A DNA stretch of 64,000 nucleotides from Nematopogon swammerdamellus (GCA_946902875.1 OX336359.1:4588001-4652000); one strand, 5' to 3'. Positions 1-9,798 are shown, counted from the stretch's first letter. Program-made: numbers and translations. The notes: a model not told the origin generated them from the sequence alone.

Positions 1-18
1 TGATATGATTTACTGTAA

Positions 19-741
19 ATTTTTAGGATTCCGTATTGTTTATTGTTTATTGTATAATTTCATCCATAGGTAGGTAACCTACGCTTGGACTTGTCGAAAA
101 TTCCGCCAGTTCTAAATTCAATGCGAAGAAGAACTGACAAACAAACTTCACAAGTCACAATGTTTTGTTAGTACCTTATAAGTATTATGTTATAGTAACT
201 TACAAATAATTAAACCATACTACCGCTCACAAGAGCATTAATATTTACAGCATAAACATGAATACTGAAGAATCTGACCACACTGCCTATTTAAATTACC
301 TATATCTGGTGTATAGTGCCATCGTCAATTTTGATATTTCATAATTAGTTTACGTTTATTACAAAGAAATGTAATAAGTCATATTAAAAATCAAATGATA
401 CAAAGTGTATCGAATTGTCAAAATTTGTTAGTGGGAAAAACAGTAGTCAGACTCTTAGATAAAATTACGGTCAGTTAATGCATCCTTAATACTGTAATAA
501 CTCTTTTCAATTAACATTATTTTAATCCGTCGTTTAAAATTATTGTCATCTAATTGTTTTATGTTAGGAGACAGTTTATTATAAAATGTAACACTATTAC
601 AAATAAAGCTTTTTGTAGTTTTAGCTAATCTATGTCTTATTAGTTGTACATTATTCTTACCCCGTGTGTCAAGTTATGATTGTCGGAATTGAGAGAGGTA
701 TCCCATACGGAAGCCTATATACTAAGCCTACGCCCCGTCTG
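19..741 (-). repeat. Family E repeat, split by a LINE insertion
   Basis: A short piece of the family E end (TTTTAGG-TTCCGTA type) lies at about 19-35. Its continuation (TCCCATACGGAAGCC, then a CTGTCTGTC run) resumes at 697-741. Uninterrupted copies, for example at 28148, read straight from one to the other. The intervening sequence is therefore an insertion, and a short GTAT/TAT repeat is seen at both edges. Family E is a non-coding interspersed repeat; its class is not determined here. Confidence 0.7.
36..696 (-). mobile_element. 5'-truncated 3' end of a CR1/Jockey-like LINE
   Basis: This segment is nearly identical to 17873-18580, which is the 3' part of a LINE with a recognisable reverse transcriptase. 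It starts with a (TTATTG)n run that is the 3' tail of the minus-strand element, and covers the 3' UTR and the last RT codons. It stops abruptly near 696, as expected for 5' truncation during target-primed reverse transcription. No open frame survives. Confidence 0.8.
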
Positions 742-747
742 TCTGTC

Positions 748-945
748 CGGTAGGGCTTAACACGGCCGGATTGATATCATCGCACCGAATGGAAGGTCGG
801 GCGAAGCGGTTATTTAAATATTTCGTGTTTTCCGAGGTGTTTTCCGTCGACCAAAGAGAAGCACTGACATGGCACCTAGCTCACTAAGGTTGCCATTACG
901 GGTATAGTGGGAGGTGTAGCCTTCCATGTAGGCTGATGTAAATAA
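748..945 (+). mobile_element. SINE-B body and tail, diverged
   Basis: Order and wording follow the SINE-B body: an ACCGCACTGAATG-like block, a GAAACGG-like block, GAAGCACTGACATGGCACC, then a degraded tail. The head is absent. Many substitutions suggest an old copy. Confidence 0.7.
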
Positions 946-1129
946 AACAAATTTGTTTCCTTTTTAGCGCGGCAACCGCAGAAACTGAATTAATTAGCCG
1001 GTTGGTTAACCGGGCGAGTTTTACGAACAAAACTTTTCCTGCGACGACCGGATATGACCAGCGAGAGGGAAAGCGTAGAGCGCTTGCGCTGAATGCGAGA
1101 TTTCGAAACCGAAGTCCCGTTGACCTCCC

Positions 1130-1362
1130 ATTAAAACTTAAACGAATCGTTGAACCGTGCGACTATTGAGTGACCCCGAAGTGTCCCGCGATCTAGAACC
1201 ACCGAAACTCCGTAGGAATGTCGGCTCCCTAAGTGTGTTATATCGCTTATTCCATGAGGAGTACTCGGAGGAGTTGTTTAACGCGATTTCGCCGTCTCCT
1301 TTCCACCGCCGCGCCACGCGCAATGGGCAGGGATTGCATCCCTACAAGCTGAACTTATCTTG
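1130..1362 (+). pseudogene. Jockey-like LINE reverse transcriptase, C-terminal relic
   Basis: The plus-strand reading contains LRRNVGSLSVLYRLFHEEYS and an ISPSPFHRR block. The better preserved LINE at 24.3-25.0 kb has MVGSLSLFYRYYYGRCS and IPPSPVHLR in the same order. This is the thumb/C-terminal region of a Jockey-clade RT, with no polymerase motifs and no flanking ORF. It is a short decayed relic that runs into family D at about 1373. Confidence 0.65.
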
Positions 1363-1372
1363 GACAAGCTGT

Positions 1373-1590
1373 GCCCGCGGCTCCGCCCGCTCTCATATTT
1401 CACTTCACTGCTAACCTCATAAGCCATTTAGCGTGATAGTAAGTAGCCTATAGTTGATGAGAAGAATCAAGCTAGCCGTAGGATTTTGTTTTATTAAAAT
1501 CGGTTCAGTGGTTCTCGAGTTATAAGCGGACAGACAGACATACACTCAGACACTCAGACAGAAAGCAGACGTTGGATTTTATTATAGGTA
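1373..1590 (+). repeat. Family D repeat (GCCCGCGGCTCCG type)
   Basis: It begins GTGCCCGCGGCTCCGCCCGC and contains the characteristic AAAATCGGTTCAGTGGTT block followed by GACAGACAGACA. This layout is shared with copies at 5950, 7498, 21173 and elsewhere. It is non-coding, probably a non-autonomous retroelement or a LINE 3' region; the class is not settled. Confidence 0.7.
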
Positions 1591-1619
1591 AGGATAAGGA
1601 TGCGTATCAATCGGCTCTG

Positions 1620-1690
1620 GAACGCTCTACCTGGACCAGGTTTCGAACCTGGAACTCCGGCTTGAACCGCCAGCGCGTTACCGATTCCGA
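1620..1690 (-). repeat. tRNA-like SINE head fragment
   Basis: On the minus strand a GGTAACGCGCTGG block is followed about 25 nt later by GGTTCGAAACC. This resembles the A-box side and the B box of a tRNA promoter. The rest of a cloverleaf is not convincing, so I read it as a SINE head and not a tRNA gene. Confidence 0.35.
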
Positions 1691-1694
1691 TTTA

Positions 1695-1972
1695 TTTAAA
1701 TTACAGCACAACACCGACCACCACGTTTAGCAAAGTATTCGGACAAGATAACTATCAAGCAGCAAGTAAGGCACGAATACCCACCCGCTGCATGACTCGG
1801 TACAGGGACCGCTCCAAGGTGAGAGGTAGCTAGCCTGTCGCCTTTTAGCACGGCATCTTGTCCTTATCCATTAATCACCTTCTACGACATGCACGGGGAG
1901 AGATGCAGTGGGGATATTCTCTTTAAGTACTGACCCCCCAATTGCTGTTGGGGAATTATCCGGCCCCACACG
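1695..1972 (-). mobile_element. SINE-A, tail truncated
   Basis: On the minus strand it carries the SINE-A head (GTGTGGGGCCGG, then CATCTCTCCCCGTGCATGTCG) and the CAAGATGCCGTGCTAAAAGG middle. It ends at the GTCGGTGTTGTGCTG arm of the internal hairpin; the hairpin's second arm and the (TATG)n tail are missing. The head end (about 1930-1972) is altered by the inverted repeat listed next. Confidence 0.75.
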
Positions 1973-2002
1973 GGTAATTCCTCAACAGCAATAACACTGC
2001 TG
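1938..2002. repeat. 18-bp inverted repeat around a SINE-A end
   Basis: ATTGCTGTTGGGGAATTA and, about 28 bp later, TAATTCCTCAACAGCAAT are reverse complements with one mismatch. They bracket the CCGGCCCCACACGG terminus of the SINE-A head. It may be a local snap-back duplication or the end of a MITE. Confidence 0.6.
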
Positions 2003-2320
2003 ACTCATAATCCGACGTAGCCGCGAGCGAAGTCGTATGAATAATGAGGTCCCACACAGCAGCGCACCCTCACGACCGCATGCAACAAACTTCCCTAATC
2101 TATAAACGACTCCTCATCCGCTTGTGAGCCTTCAAAATCACACCCTCTCGCCGGGGAGATATGCAGCAGGAAACGGTATTTTCATACATTGCTTATATGT
2201 ATTTAACCTTGTCACCAGCATATGATCGGCATGCACACAATTTGAAGATAGGGCAGATTTTTTTATGAGACCAACGGGTCTATTCCGCTTAATTAAAATT
2301 GTAAGCTAAAGCTGTACTGT

Positions 2321-2640
2321 ACCGTGTGGGGCTGCTACTTTAAAAGAATACCCCCACTGCATCTCTCCCCGTGTATGTCGTAAAAGGCGACTAAGGGATA
2401 TGACTCTCTTCTTATATTACAAGGTGGTAGGGTTTAAGCCGCCCGGGTTGGTACTACCGCACTGAATGAAAGGCCGGTCGAAACGGCTATGTAAATAGTT
2501 TGTGTTTTCCGTCCAGTTCAGTGTAGCCGGCACGACCGAAGGGAAGCACTGACGTGGCACCAAGTTCACCCGGTGTTATGGGCTGACATCACGGATGTTG
2601 TAGGTGATGTAGCCAACCGTGTCAGTTTCCATAAAAAAAA
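2321..2640 (+). mobile_element. A/B chimeric SINE, complete
   Basis: The first 75-80 bp are the SINE-A head (GTGTGGGGCTGCTACTTTAA to GGCGACTAAGGGATATGAC). The rest is the SINE-B body and tail: TTCTTATATTACAAGGTGG, ACCGCACTGAATGAAAGG, TGACGTGGCACCAAGTTCAC, GATGTAGCCAACCGTGTCAG, oligo-A. The same junction is found at 6616, 13011, 48418 and on the minus strand at 61206. This is therefore an amplified chimeric family and not a chance fusion. It has no ORF of its own. Confidence 0.85.
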
Positions 2641-2666
2641 AGAACGGAATTGTTCATGGGCTGGAC

Positions 2667-2960
2667 CACAGAGCATCAAATACCTACCGCCCGCGCCCCC
2701 TACTAGAGGCGCCCTAAGCGATGATATTTTAAACCCAATAACCGTACGCTGAGCTGCTAGCGCTTCGTATGTGTGTGTGTGTGCTAGTATCGACACTACA
2801 CACAAAGAGGAGCAAGTTAGGCACACGCACAAAAAAAATGCACACGCACAACACACATATGTAAGTCATAGGCCACGCCCACAGGTTTCAACGGCGTTGT
2901 AGAGAAATCTCGCTCACGGCGCCTCTAGTAGGGGCGGGCGCGCGCATTTCATGCTCTGTG
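2667..2960. mobile_element. hAT-type MITE with perfect 8-bp target duplication
   Basis: The ends are CACAGAGCAT and ATGCTCTGTG, and the inverted repeat extends to about 43 bp through CGCGCCC and CTACTAGAGGCGCC. The 8-bp GGCTGGAC directly flanks both sides (2659-2666 and 2961-2968). An 8-bp target duplication is typical of the hAT superfamily. The 294-bp interior has a TG/CA-rich stretch and no transposase, so the element is non-autonomous. Confidence 0.85.
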
Positions 2961-3087
2961 GGCTGGACATAAATACAGCGCTGAGTTTAGTGAAATCTTC
3001 ACTAGATTCAGCATAGGCTGTGTCCAGTCCAGTCCTCCTCTCCTGTAATTGTTTAAATGTGTGTTTTAATTATTATTTCCTTGTTGT

Positions 3088-3165
3088 GCAGAGTAATCGG
3101 TGTTGTGCAGCACAACACCGATTACTCTGCTTACTCCAATTGTCGGGATACAGTGTGTGGTATGT
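3088..3165 (+). mobile_element. SINE-A tail with perfect 43-bp palindrome
   Basis: Positions 3088-3108 and 3110-3130 are exact reverse complements (21 nt each) around one central base. The arms are the GTAATCGGTGTTGTGC motif of SINE-A. After the palindrome the sequence continues into the normal SINE-A end (TTGTCGGGATACAG, TGTGGTATGTATG). In complete copies the two arms are separated by about 20 bp, so this copy appears to have lost its loop. Confidence 0.8.
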
Positions 3166-3365
3166 ATGAATCATTTGAATCGCAGCACTAGCCGTCTATA
3201 AATAGGATTCACTCGAGATTATTTAGTGTGAAGTTTTTTTCACTCTAGTTCTCTCTCTCGCTTCACCCCCACGCTTGCTATCTCGCTTTCACGCTAGCGT
3301 TCGCTTGTAGTCACCTTTCGTCAGCGTCTCACTGCCCTAGGAATATACCCCCTAACCTTGAATAG

Positions 3366-3607
3366 ATCCGCCAGCCCATCACCTTGTGCGTTAGTGAACT
3401 AAGTGCCAAGTCAGTGCTCCCCTTTGGTCGTACCGGTTACACCGAACTGGGCCAGAAAAACACAGATTATTTATCATATTTTCCGTTTCGTCCGGCCCCC
3501 ATTTTGTGATGTGGCACCAAGCCGGACAGGTTTAACTCTAAGTACTACCTAGTAAGGTAATGGAAGGGAACAAACTTACTTTATATGGAACCCGAACAGG
3601 GACGACT
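3366..3607 (-). mobile_element. SINE-B body, old copy
   Basis: The minus strand holds recognisable but decayed SINE-B blocks: AGCACTGACTTGGCAC, GGTGTAACCGGTACGACC, and a TTCCATTACCTTACTAGG stretch near the head. The head and poly-A end are lost. Confidence 0.6.
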
Positions 3608-3611
3608 CGCT

Positions 3612-4045
3612 ATACATACATACATACATATCACACACTCTGAATCCCGACAATCGGGCTAAGCAGAGTAATCGGTGTTGTGCTGCAAGCACTCCGGTGT
3701 CTGCAACAACACCGACAACCGCTTTTAGCAAATTGTTAGGACATAAGATAGGTTGTCTTAACTATCAAGTTGCCGCTTAGACACGAACCGTTAGACACGA
3801 GAACAGTTTTTTTTTATAGAAAGCGCGACATGTGGCGCCGAGCCACCCATAAGGTTTCTAACGGAGCCCATGGATATTCCGTCGTACGCGGTGGTTGGAA
3901 ATGCCATGTCGGCCTGACAGATGCCTATTCGCGCCTCTCTTGATGGACTCGACTTACCCACCTACCTACATTACTGTGGAAGGTCCGTGCCAAGGTGAGA
4001 GGTGGCTATCCTGCCCCCATTTAGCACGGTATCTTATCCTTATGA
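3612..4045 (-). mobile_element. SINE-A, split by a LINE 3' end
   Basis: From the right the minus-strand SINE-A runs through CCGTGCTAAATGGGGGCAGG and CACCTCTCACCTTGG (about 4045-3960). It is interrupted at 3806-3950 and resumes with the hairpin (GCAGACACCGGAG between arms), CTCTGCTTAGCCCGATTGTC and the (TATG)n tail near 3612. It is one element broken by one insertion. Confidence 0.65.
3806..3950 (-). mobile_element. Jockey-like LINE 3' terminus inserted in SINE-A
   Basis: The minus strand ends GGCTCGGCGCCACATGTCGC, CTTTCTAT, then A9. The LINE end at 36125-36348 has the same terminal sequence. Only about 145 bp remain, so it is severely 5'-truncated. The oligo-A lies at the low-coordinate side, as expected for a minus-strand insertion. 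Confidence 0.7.
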
Positions 4046-4049
4046 CTCG

Positions 4050-5560
4050 TCTAGGTATTTATTTTCATGCCGGCCGCCAAATGGAGCAAGTTCGTCCAAC
4101 TCCGTCGCGCCATTAAAGCCAAATAACCCTAATAACGCTAAATATAAAGGAAATAACACAGAACACCATTAACCCTTGCCTCTTCTTGCCCTTCACGCGG
4201 GATTCAGATGAAATCCGACATGTAGCCGCATAAACATTAATGATTATTTCTTTGAATACAATGTGAAGAAGAAATTTGTAGAATTTGATAATGAATTAAA
4301 ACTAGCGGCGCGTAAAAGGCGCGCAATAAGTGTCACGCGCGTGCCATCTGGGAGCCAACGGTCGTCGAAGAAAAGTGTCATGCGCGTGCCATCTGGGAGT
4401 TAAAGGGTTTAATATATAAAATGCATATAACAATTTCATGCTGAAAATATTTTTAAACTATTAACAGCGCTGTCTGATAGAAAAGATTATTTTAAGAAAT
4501 AAACTACATAGCTACATACAAGTGTGATTCAAAAAGTAAATTATTTGAATGAATTATTTTAGAAATTGGATAATATTCACATAGAAATAAAATTGAAAAT
4601 CACTTATGTAACTATGTTTATAAAACATTGCTTATTATTGTTTTATTTGAAAATTGAAAGTCCCTAAGGTTAAAGAAGAGATGAAGTCGTGCAATCTAAA
4701 TTAACTAAGACTAAATAAAATTAAACTAATAGAAATTAAAACTAAAATAAATAATAAAACTAATATTAAAGAACAGAAATGTGTTAAAATCGTCGCCCTA
4801 GCGCGGTACCCAGCACGCTGGCTGCGAATTAATTCATTATTTTATGAAAAATAAATGTATGGTAAGGGACGTGGACCTTTTTGGGCATTTATTAATCCCC
4901 CCTCCCCCCTGTGGATAATCGTGGACATTTCCCTCCCCCCTTTCTGTCCACGTGGTATTTGAACGGTCCCTAAAGACAATAAGTGAAAGGTTTTCCTTTT
5001 TTATCTTCCTTCCTTTTCTCTCAGGAATGTTAATCAAACGTCATCTTTCCAACCGAACCTCGGTGCAACAATAGCTCCATCTTGGAGCTATTTTTGCATC
5101 GAAGCATTTCACATAATTCCAAGAAAAATCAAGATTTTAGTTCAACATAGCAAGAAAAGGGTCAACTACTCGAAACCACGGCAGATAAAGAAATCAGAAA
5201 CGACAATGTGGATATTGTAGGTGCGCGCAATGCTTATCCACAACGCGCAATGTTTAGTTTATGGGCTCCAGTTCTTTTCGTAGAGATCCCCACAACCGGC
5301 CGGTGATTATTAATTAGAAGGGTCTAATTACTCATTTATCATATTTTTTAACAATGATTGATTGAGGGTTAAACGCCGCGCGCCGGACGCCAGCGGTTAA
5401 ATTCGGTTTATTTTACCAGAGGTTAATTAATTAATCGTCTGAGGCCGGCCCTAGCCTGTATCCCGCGAAAAGTTGACCTTTGGCGTGGAAATACAAATGT
5501 GGAAGCGCCATCGGCTTGTCGAGATGGTTCAAAGTGTGTTTGTTAGAATGTACCTGATTC
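4050..5560. other. AT-rich intergenic stretch, no gene seen
   Basis: I find no supported coding sequence here. Small structures are visible. A 25-bp GTGCCATCTGGGAG unit occurs twice at 4325-4400. A pyrimidine-rich strand lies at 4890-4945. A perfect hairpin occurs at 5071-5093 (AATAGCTCCA, TCT, TGGAGCTATT). There is also a TTAATTAATTAA patch near 5422. Confidence 0.5.
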
Positions 5561-5589
5561 TGAAGTGAAATATATATTTTTGGATTCTG

Positions 5590-5830
5590 ATTTAGACCGC
5601 CTGTACGGAAGTCTATTACTAAGCTTACGTCGTCTGTCTGTCTGTCTCCCTGTCTGTCCGTCGGTCCGTCCGTCCGATGGCTGTATTTTTGGAACGGTAA
5701 TAGCTAGCTTGTTGAAATTTTCACAGAATATGTGTTATTACGGCGGATATAACAACAAATGTGGGTTTTTTAAGTATTTTTTATGGTGCGGAAACCTCGG
5801 TGTGCAACCGGCACTTGGCCGATTTTTTAT
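5590..5830 (-). repeat. Family E repeat
   Basis: It reads in family E order on the minus strand: GGCCAAGTGCCGGTTGCACA, CCATAAAAAATA, TTATATCCGCCGTAATAAC, AAAATTTCAACAAGC, then a GACAGACAGAC run and TAATAGACTTCCGTAC. The open frame across it is only a reading of the CTGTCTGTC run. Confidence 0.75.
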
Positions 5831-5949
5831 TAAGTACTTGAATGAAGAACATTTATTACTGGCAAAAGGAAAAGTTTCATTATACAGAAAGATTCTTATT
5901 CTTAACAAGTCGCAAGCAAAAACTGGTTACATTTATTTATTTATAGTAT

Positions 5950-6330
5950 ACTAGCTTTTGCCAGCGGCTTCGCTCGCGTGAAATTCGTATTTAAAAAGAA
6001 GAAAGTAAGTAAGCCTGCTACCGTACTTTTATTTCGGAGCGCGGAACAATTGCGGTTTGTATGAGCGCCACATCTTAGCGCAACCGGAACTAAATTATAT
6101 TTAGCCTATCCTGTGTCTCGTATAGTAAAATGTGCTTGTACTAAGTTTCATCGAATTAAGTTTAAGAGTTATGGAGGAACATACAGACAGACATACAGAA
6201 AGGATTTCTAAAAATCGTCAATTTAGTTTTAGTATCATACCTAGAGTCTACCAACGTAATATCTCATAAAACAAAGTAACTTACTCCATGACCATCCCTT
6301 TCAGATTTATTATTAGTATTGATGTAATTG
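5950..6330 (+). repeat. Family D repeat, about full length
   Basis: It starts TAGCTTTTGCCAGCGGCTTC and passes through AAGAAGAAAGTAAGTAAG, TTTAGCCTATCCTGTGTCTC and CTTGTACTAAGTTTCATCG. It ends CAGATTTATTATTAGTATTG. About 380 bp, with no ORF. The copy at 7498 matches along its whole length. Confidence 0.8.
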
Positions 6331-6615
6331 TACATCTCTGTTACACTTACACTTCAATACTCGCGTATCTTCTGTCTTCTGCAAATTGAATGCATGCCGA
6401 CCAATTGGTTACAATACCAAGTTTTTACAATAAGTGACAGTGCCGTTTCCAACTATACATTTCCTCGACCTTTGATAATAAGGAGTTGGCGAGACGGAAG
6501 ACGTATGTCACGGGTGAAGGGTTCCGTCGGCTATAATAGTGCAATAAAGCTATACGATTGTTTGATATTATTAAGATTGCATGCTTGTTTTGGTTGGTAT
6601 CGTGTAAGACGTAAA

Positions 6616-6936
6616 AGTGTGGGACCGCCGGTACTTTAAAAGAATAACCCCACTGCATCTCTCCCCGTGTATGTCGTAAAAGGCGACTAAGGGATATGGC
6701 ACCCTTCTTATATTACTAGATGGTAGGGTTTAACCCGACCGGAATGGTACCACCGCACTGAATGAAAGGTCGGTCGAAACGGCTATGTAAATAGTTTGTG
6801 TTTTCCGTCCAGTTCAGTGTAGCCGGCACGACCGAAGGGAAGCACTGACGTGGCGCCTAGTTCACCCGGTGTTATGGGCTGACATCACGGATGTTGTAGG
6901 TGATGTAGCCAGCCGTGTCAGTATCCAAGAAAAAGA
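6616..6936 (+). mobile_element. A/B chimeric SINE
   Basis: It has the SINE-A head (TTTAAAAGAATAACCCCACT, then GGCGACTAAGGGATATGGC) joined to the SINE-B body and tail ending GATGTAGCCAGCCGTGTCAG and an A-rich end. It closely matches the copies at 2321 and 48418. Confidence 0.85.
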
Positions 6937-7497
6937 AAAACTTTAGTTTTGCATATGGGTAGTATCAATTCGGTGTGTGTGAATTTGTGAATAATTTTCT
7001 ATGCGTCCGTGCCTCTATTTAATTTTTTTTTCTAAGACCTGCCACACTTTTTCCAACAATGCAAATCGCTTGCCTTGTGCAAATAATACCTAACATTTTA
7101 TTGTATTATCTCCAACAGTGTGAAGTGAAAACCTAAGTAAAACCCATTTCGTTTCACGAGGGGTGAATTTACTTAGCGGTGTCCCCCGACTCCTTTAAGT
7201 ACCTACGTAAACAGATTTTTTTTTCTTTTTAAGGGTCTTTCTTTTTAACAACAGTGTAGCTATGCGAATTCCTAGTGCAGATTAAATTATGTCGAGCAAT
7301 AGAGTTTATACGTTCTAGGGGTGCTTTGATATCTGATTCTCTTTGTTTTACAAAGTTTTACACGGGGAGAAAAACCGCAGACGATTTTTTTTTTTTTTTT
7401 TTGGATGATGGATGCTGGCATATTTATCTGTTACGTTGTTTATATAACAAGAAACGGCGCCTTTCTTGCTAATAAGTATATTTTTGGAGTGGAATAG
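6937..7497. other. No gene or repeat family recognised
   Basis: AT-rich sequence with T runs, including T18 near 7386. No conserved ORF and no family match to the rest of the window. Confidence 0.4.
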
Positions 7498-7880
7498 CTT
7501 TTGCTCGCGGCTTCGCTCGCGTGAAATTCTTATTTAAAAGAAGAAAGTACATAAGCAAGCCCGCTACCCTACCTTTATTTCGGCGCGCGGTATAATTCGG
7601 TTTGTTTGAGAGCCACATCTTAGCGTAACCGGATCTAAATTTTATTTAGCCTATCCTGTATCTCGTATAGGTAAATGTTCTTGTACTAAGTTTCGTCAAA
7701 TTCTGATGATCGGTTTAAGAGTTACGGAGGAACATACATACATACATAAGAAAAGATTTCTAAAAATCATCAATTTAATTTTAGTTTCATACATAGTATC
7801 TACAAACGCAGTATCTCATAAAACAAAGTAACTTACTCCATGACCATCCCTTACAGATTTATTATTAGTATATATATATA
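7498..7880 (+). repeat. Family D repeat, about full length
   Basis: It runs from GCTCGCGGCTTCGCTCGCG to CAGATTTATTATTAGTATAT and closely parallels 5950-6330. It includes ACATACATACATAAG in place of the usual GACAGACA run. A short (TA)n follows. Confidence 0.8.
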
Positions 7881-7907
7881 TATTGATGATTGATTGATGA
7901 TGATGAT

Positions 7908-8252
7908 ATGTTTGGCTAAACTTGGCTACATCAACAAGTACACCCGTGATTTCTAGGTGCCATGTCGGCGCTTCCCTTTGGTCGTGCCGGCTACGCTGCA
8001 CTGGACTGAAAGCACGAAATATTTAAAATGGCGCTTCGACCGACCTTACATTCAGTGCGATGGTATCAATCCAGAAGGGTTTAACCCTACCACCTACTAA
8101 GGTAATTGAGACCTACTGTTTTACGTAGAATCCGAACCACGGTCAGCCTCGAACGATCGAGCGATCACCCATCCAGGAACTGACCCCGTCCAAGTTTGCT
8201 TATGATTACCAACGACAGTCGACTGATCGCACCGCTGACCTAATGAGGCTGA
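7908..8252 (-). mobile_element. SINE-B, near full length
   Basis: On the minus strand the head GTCAGCCTCATTAGGTCAGC lies near 8252. The 5S-like segment, body and tail run down to about 7908. The tail is degraded and oligo-A is lost. It lies immediately beside a second SINE-B in the same orientation, an apparent tandem pair. Confidence 0.75.
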
Positions 8253-8255
8253 CAG

Positions 8256-8654
8256 CTTTTTTTTTTTTTTTTTTGGAAACCGACACGGTTGGCTTCATCA
8301 CCTACAACATCCGTGATGTCAGCCCATAACACCGGGTGAACTAGGTGCCATGTCAGTGCTTCCCTTCGATCGTGCCGGCTACACTGAATTGGACGGAAAA
8401 CACAAACTATTTACATAGCCGTTTCGACCGACGTTTCATTCAATGCGGTGGTACCAACCCGGGCGGGTTGAACCCTACCACCAAGGAAGGTATGAAGGGA
8501 AGGGACCTACAGTTTAACGTGGAATCCGAACCACGGTCAGCCTCCAACGGCCGAGCGGTCACCCATCCAAAAACTGACCGCACTCAGCGTTGCTTAACCA
8601 TCAATAGCGACAGTCGACTGTCTGCACCACTGAGCTATCGAGGCGAGCTTCGAA
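8256..8654 (-). mobile_element. SINE-B, full length
   Basis: The minus strand reads CGCCTCGATAGCTCAGTGG (tRNA-like A box), TGGTTAAGCAACGCTGAG and TTTTTGGATGGGTGACCGC (5S-like), then GACCGTGGTTCGGATTCCAC (tRNA-like B box). The shared body, the tail GATGAAGCCAACCGTGTCGG and an A18 end follow. It is one of the best copies for defining the family. The 136-codon plus-strand ORF over it is fortuitous. Confidence 0.85.
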
Positions 8655-8707
8655 ATGAGACCACTTCAACCCGCAAAAATAGCGGTAACAACTCCGCCTC
8701 ACTAGAC

Positions 8708-8830
8708 GCATTGTATTGTATTGTATTGTTTATTGATCATTCATATGGCAGTTAGACTGCGCTCGAACTTGTCACAATTTGTTCTAATTTGTTCATTGAA
8801 ATTCCATTGGAGCGAGTGAGACAGGTCATG
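8708..8830 (-). mobile_element. CR1-like LINE 3' tail fragment
   Basis: TTGTATTGTATTGTTTATTG followed by CTCGAACTTGTCACAATTTG matches a tail fragment at 20716-20842 and the tail logic of the LINE at 17873. Only 3' UTR is present. Confidence 0.55.
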
Positions 8831-9374
8831 AGAAAACGCTAGTAGCGGTGAATTGCTAAGAGAGAATAGTACTGCAGATTTTATTTCTGTTACAAATTCA
8901 TTTAATTTTGTTTTTATACACTTTTGAACGTTTAGGCCTAGCACAATAGATTTCGGCGCCTTCTACAGATAGCCTACCAAGAACCAGCCTCATTGGAATT
9001 TCGCGGGCATTGGGCTGGGCACTTTATTAATTACCAAAGTGAAAGAGCCAAGTCTGCGCTCCCGTGCTACCACCTCGGCGGAAGACGGGACCGGCTGATG
9101 AAAGTTGGTTCAATGTAAGCATGAAAAAGTTTCGGTATTTTATAGCTGATGTTTTTAGCAGGAAAAATTTTATAAATCAATAATTTACCAAACAAAATCA
9201 TATAAGTGTATTTATTTATTTATTTTATTAAACACCAACAGAGTACCTACATACGGCATTAAAACCTAAAATATTTGTAATACAAATAGTCAAATAGTAC
9301 ACATAGTACTAGGTCTGTGCAGTGTACCCCAATGACAGGTGAACATAGCAAGCATAATACGGATATAAACTACA
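8831..9374. other. No gene; possible old LINE UTR
   Basis: No supported ORF. A GTGCTACCACCTCGGCGG stretch near 9061 and a TTTATTTATTTATTTTATTA run near 9212 resemble LINE 3' ends, but I cannot assign them. Confidence 0.35.
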
Positions 9375-9500
9375 ACCGGTTCTGCAGATTTTTCCTCTAC
9401 AGAACCGGTAAAATCTGGAACACTCCGTGCCCGTATATTTCCACCCAAGTACAGTTTCGGGTCCTCTCAGGCCGGCATGGCATTCGCAACCTCCGCATAT
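9375..9500 (+). pseudogene. Jockey-like RT C-terminal fragment
   Basis: The plus strand encodes RFFLYRTGKIWNTPCPYI. The LINE at 24.8 kb has SFLCRTAKVWNGLPGNIFP at the same point, so this is the C-terminal tail of a Jockey-like RT. ACCGGTTCTG and CAGAACCGGT at 9377-9410 also form a local hairpin within it. Confidence 0.5.
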
Positions 9501-9669
9501 GACCGAAAGCCCATGAGGAGTAGACGCCTGAGAAAAGAGCACAAAGAAACAGTGGCCCTGGTGAATGAGAGCAAAAAAAAACGTTTATGCTCACACAGTG
9601 CTCCACATATCTTCTGGCGTCGAACTGGCGACTGTGAGCACACCGCCAGGCAGGACCATCCTTTATCTG

Positions 9670-9798
9670 CTATTAATCTGCTGGCATGGCACCTAACTGA
9701 GCGTGGTTTCGCGAGGAGAGGTGTTTTTGGCTCGGTCGACTGCACCATTGGTCCCTCGGCAAAGCCACTCATGTTGGTTTACATAAAAAAAAAATTAT
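9670..9798 (+). mobile_element. Jockey-like LINE 3' terminus
   Basis: CTGGCATGGCACCTAACTGA, TTTCGCGAGGAGAGGTG, CCACTCATGTTGGTTTACAT and A10 match the terminus of the LINE at 42613-43469. It is 5'-truncated to about 130 bp. Confidence 0.7.

Noticed and set aside
5071..5093. Rho-independent terminator
   Set aside because: The hairpin is real, but nothing else here is bacterial and no gene ends beside it.
8345..8755. 136-codon ORF
   Set aside because: It lies entirely on the antisense strand of a SINE-B; the same frame recurs in pieces wherever the SINE does.
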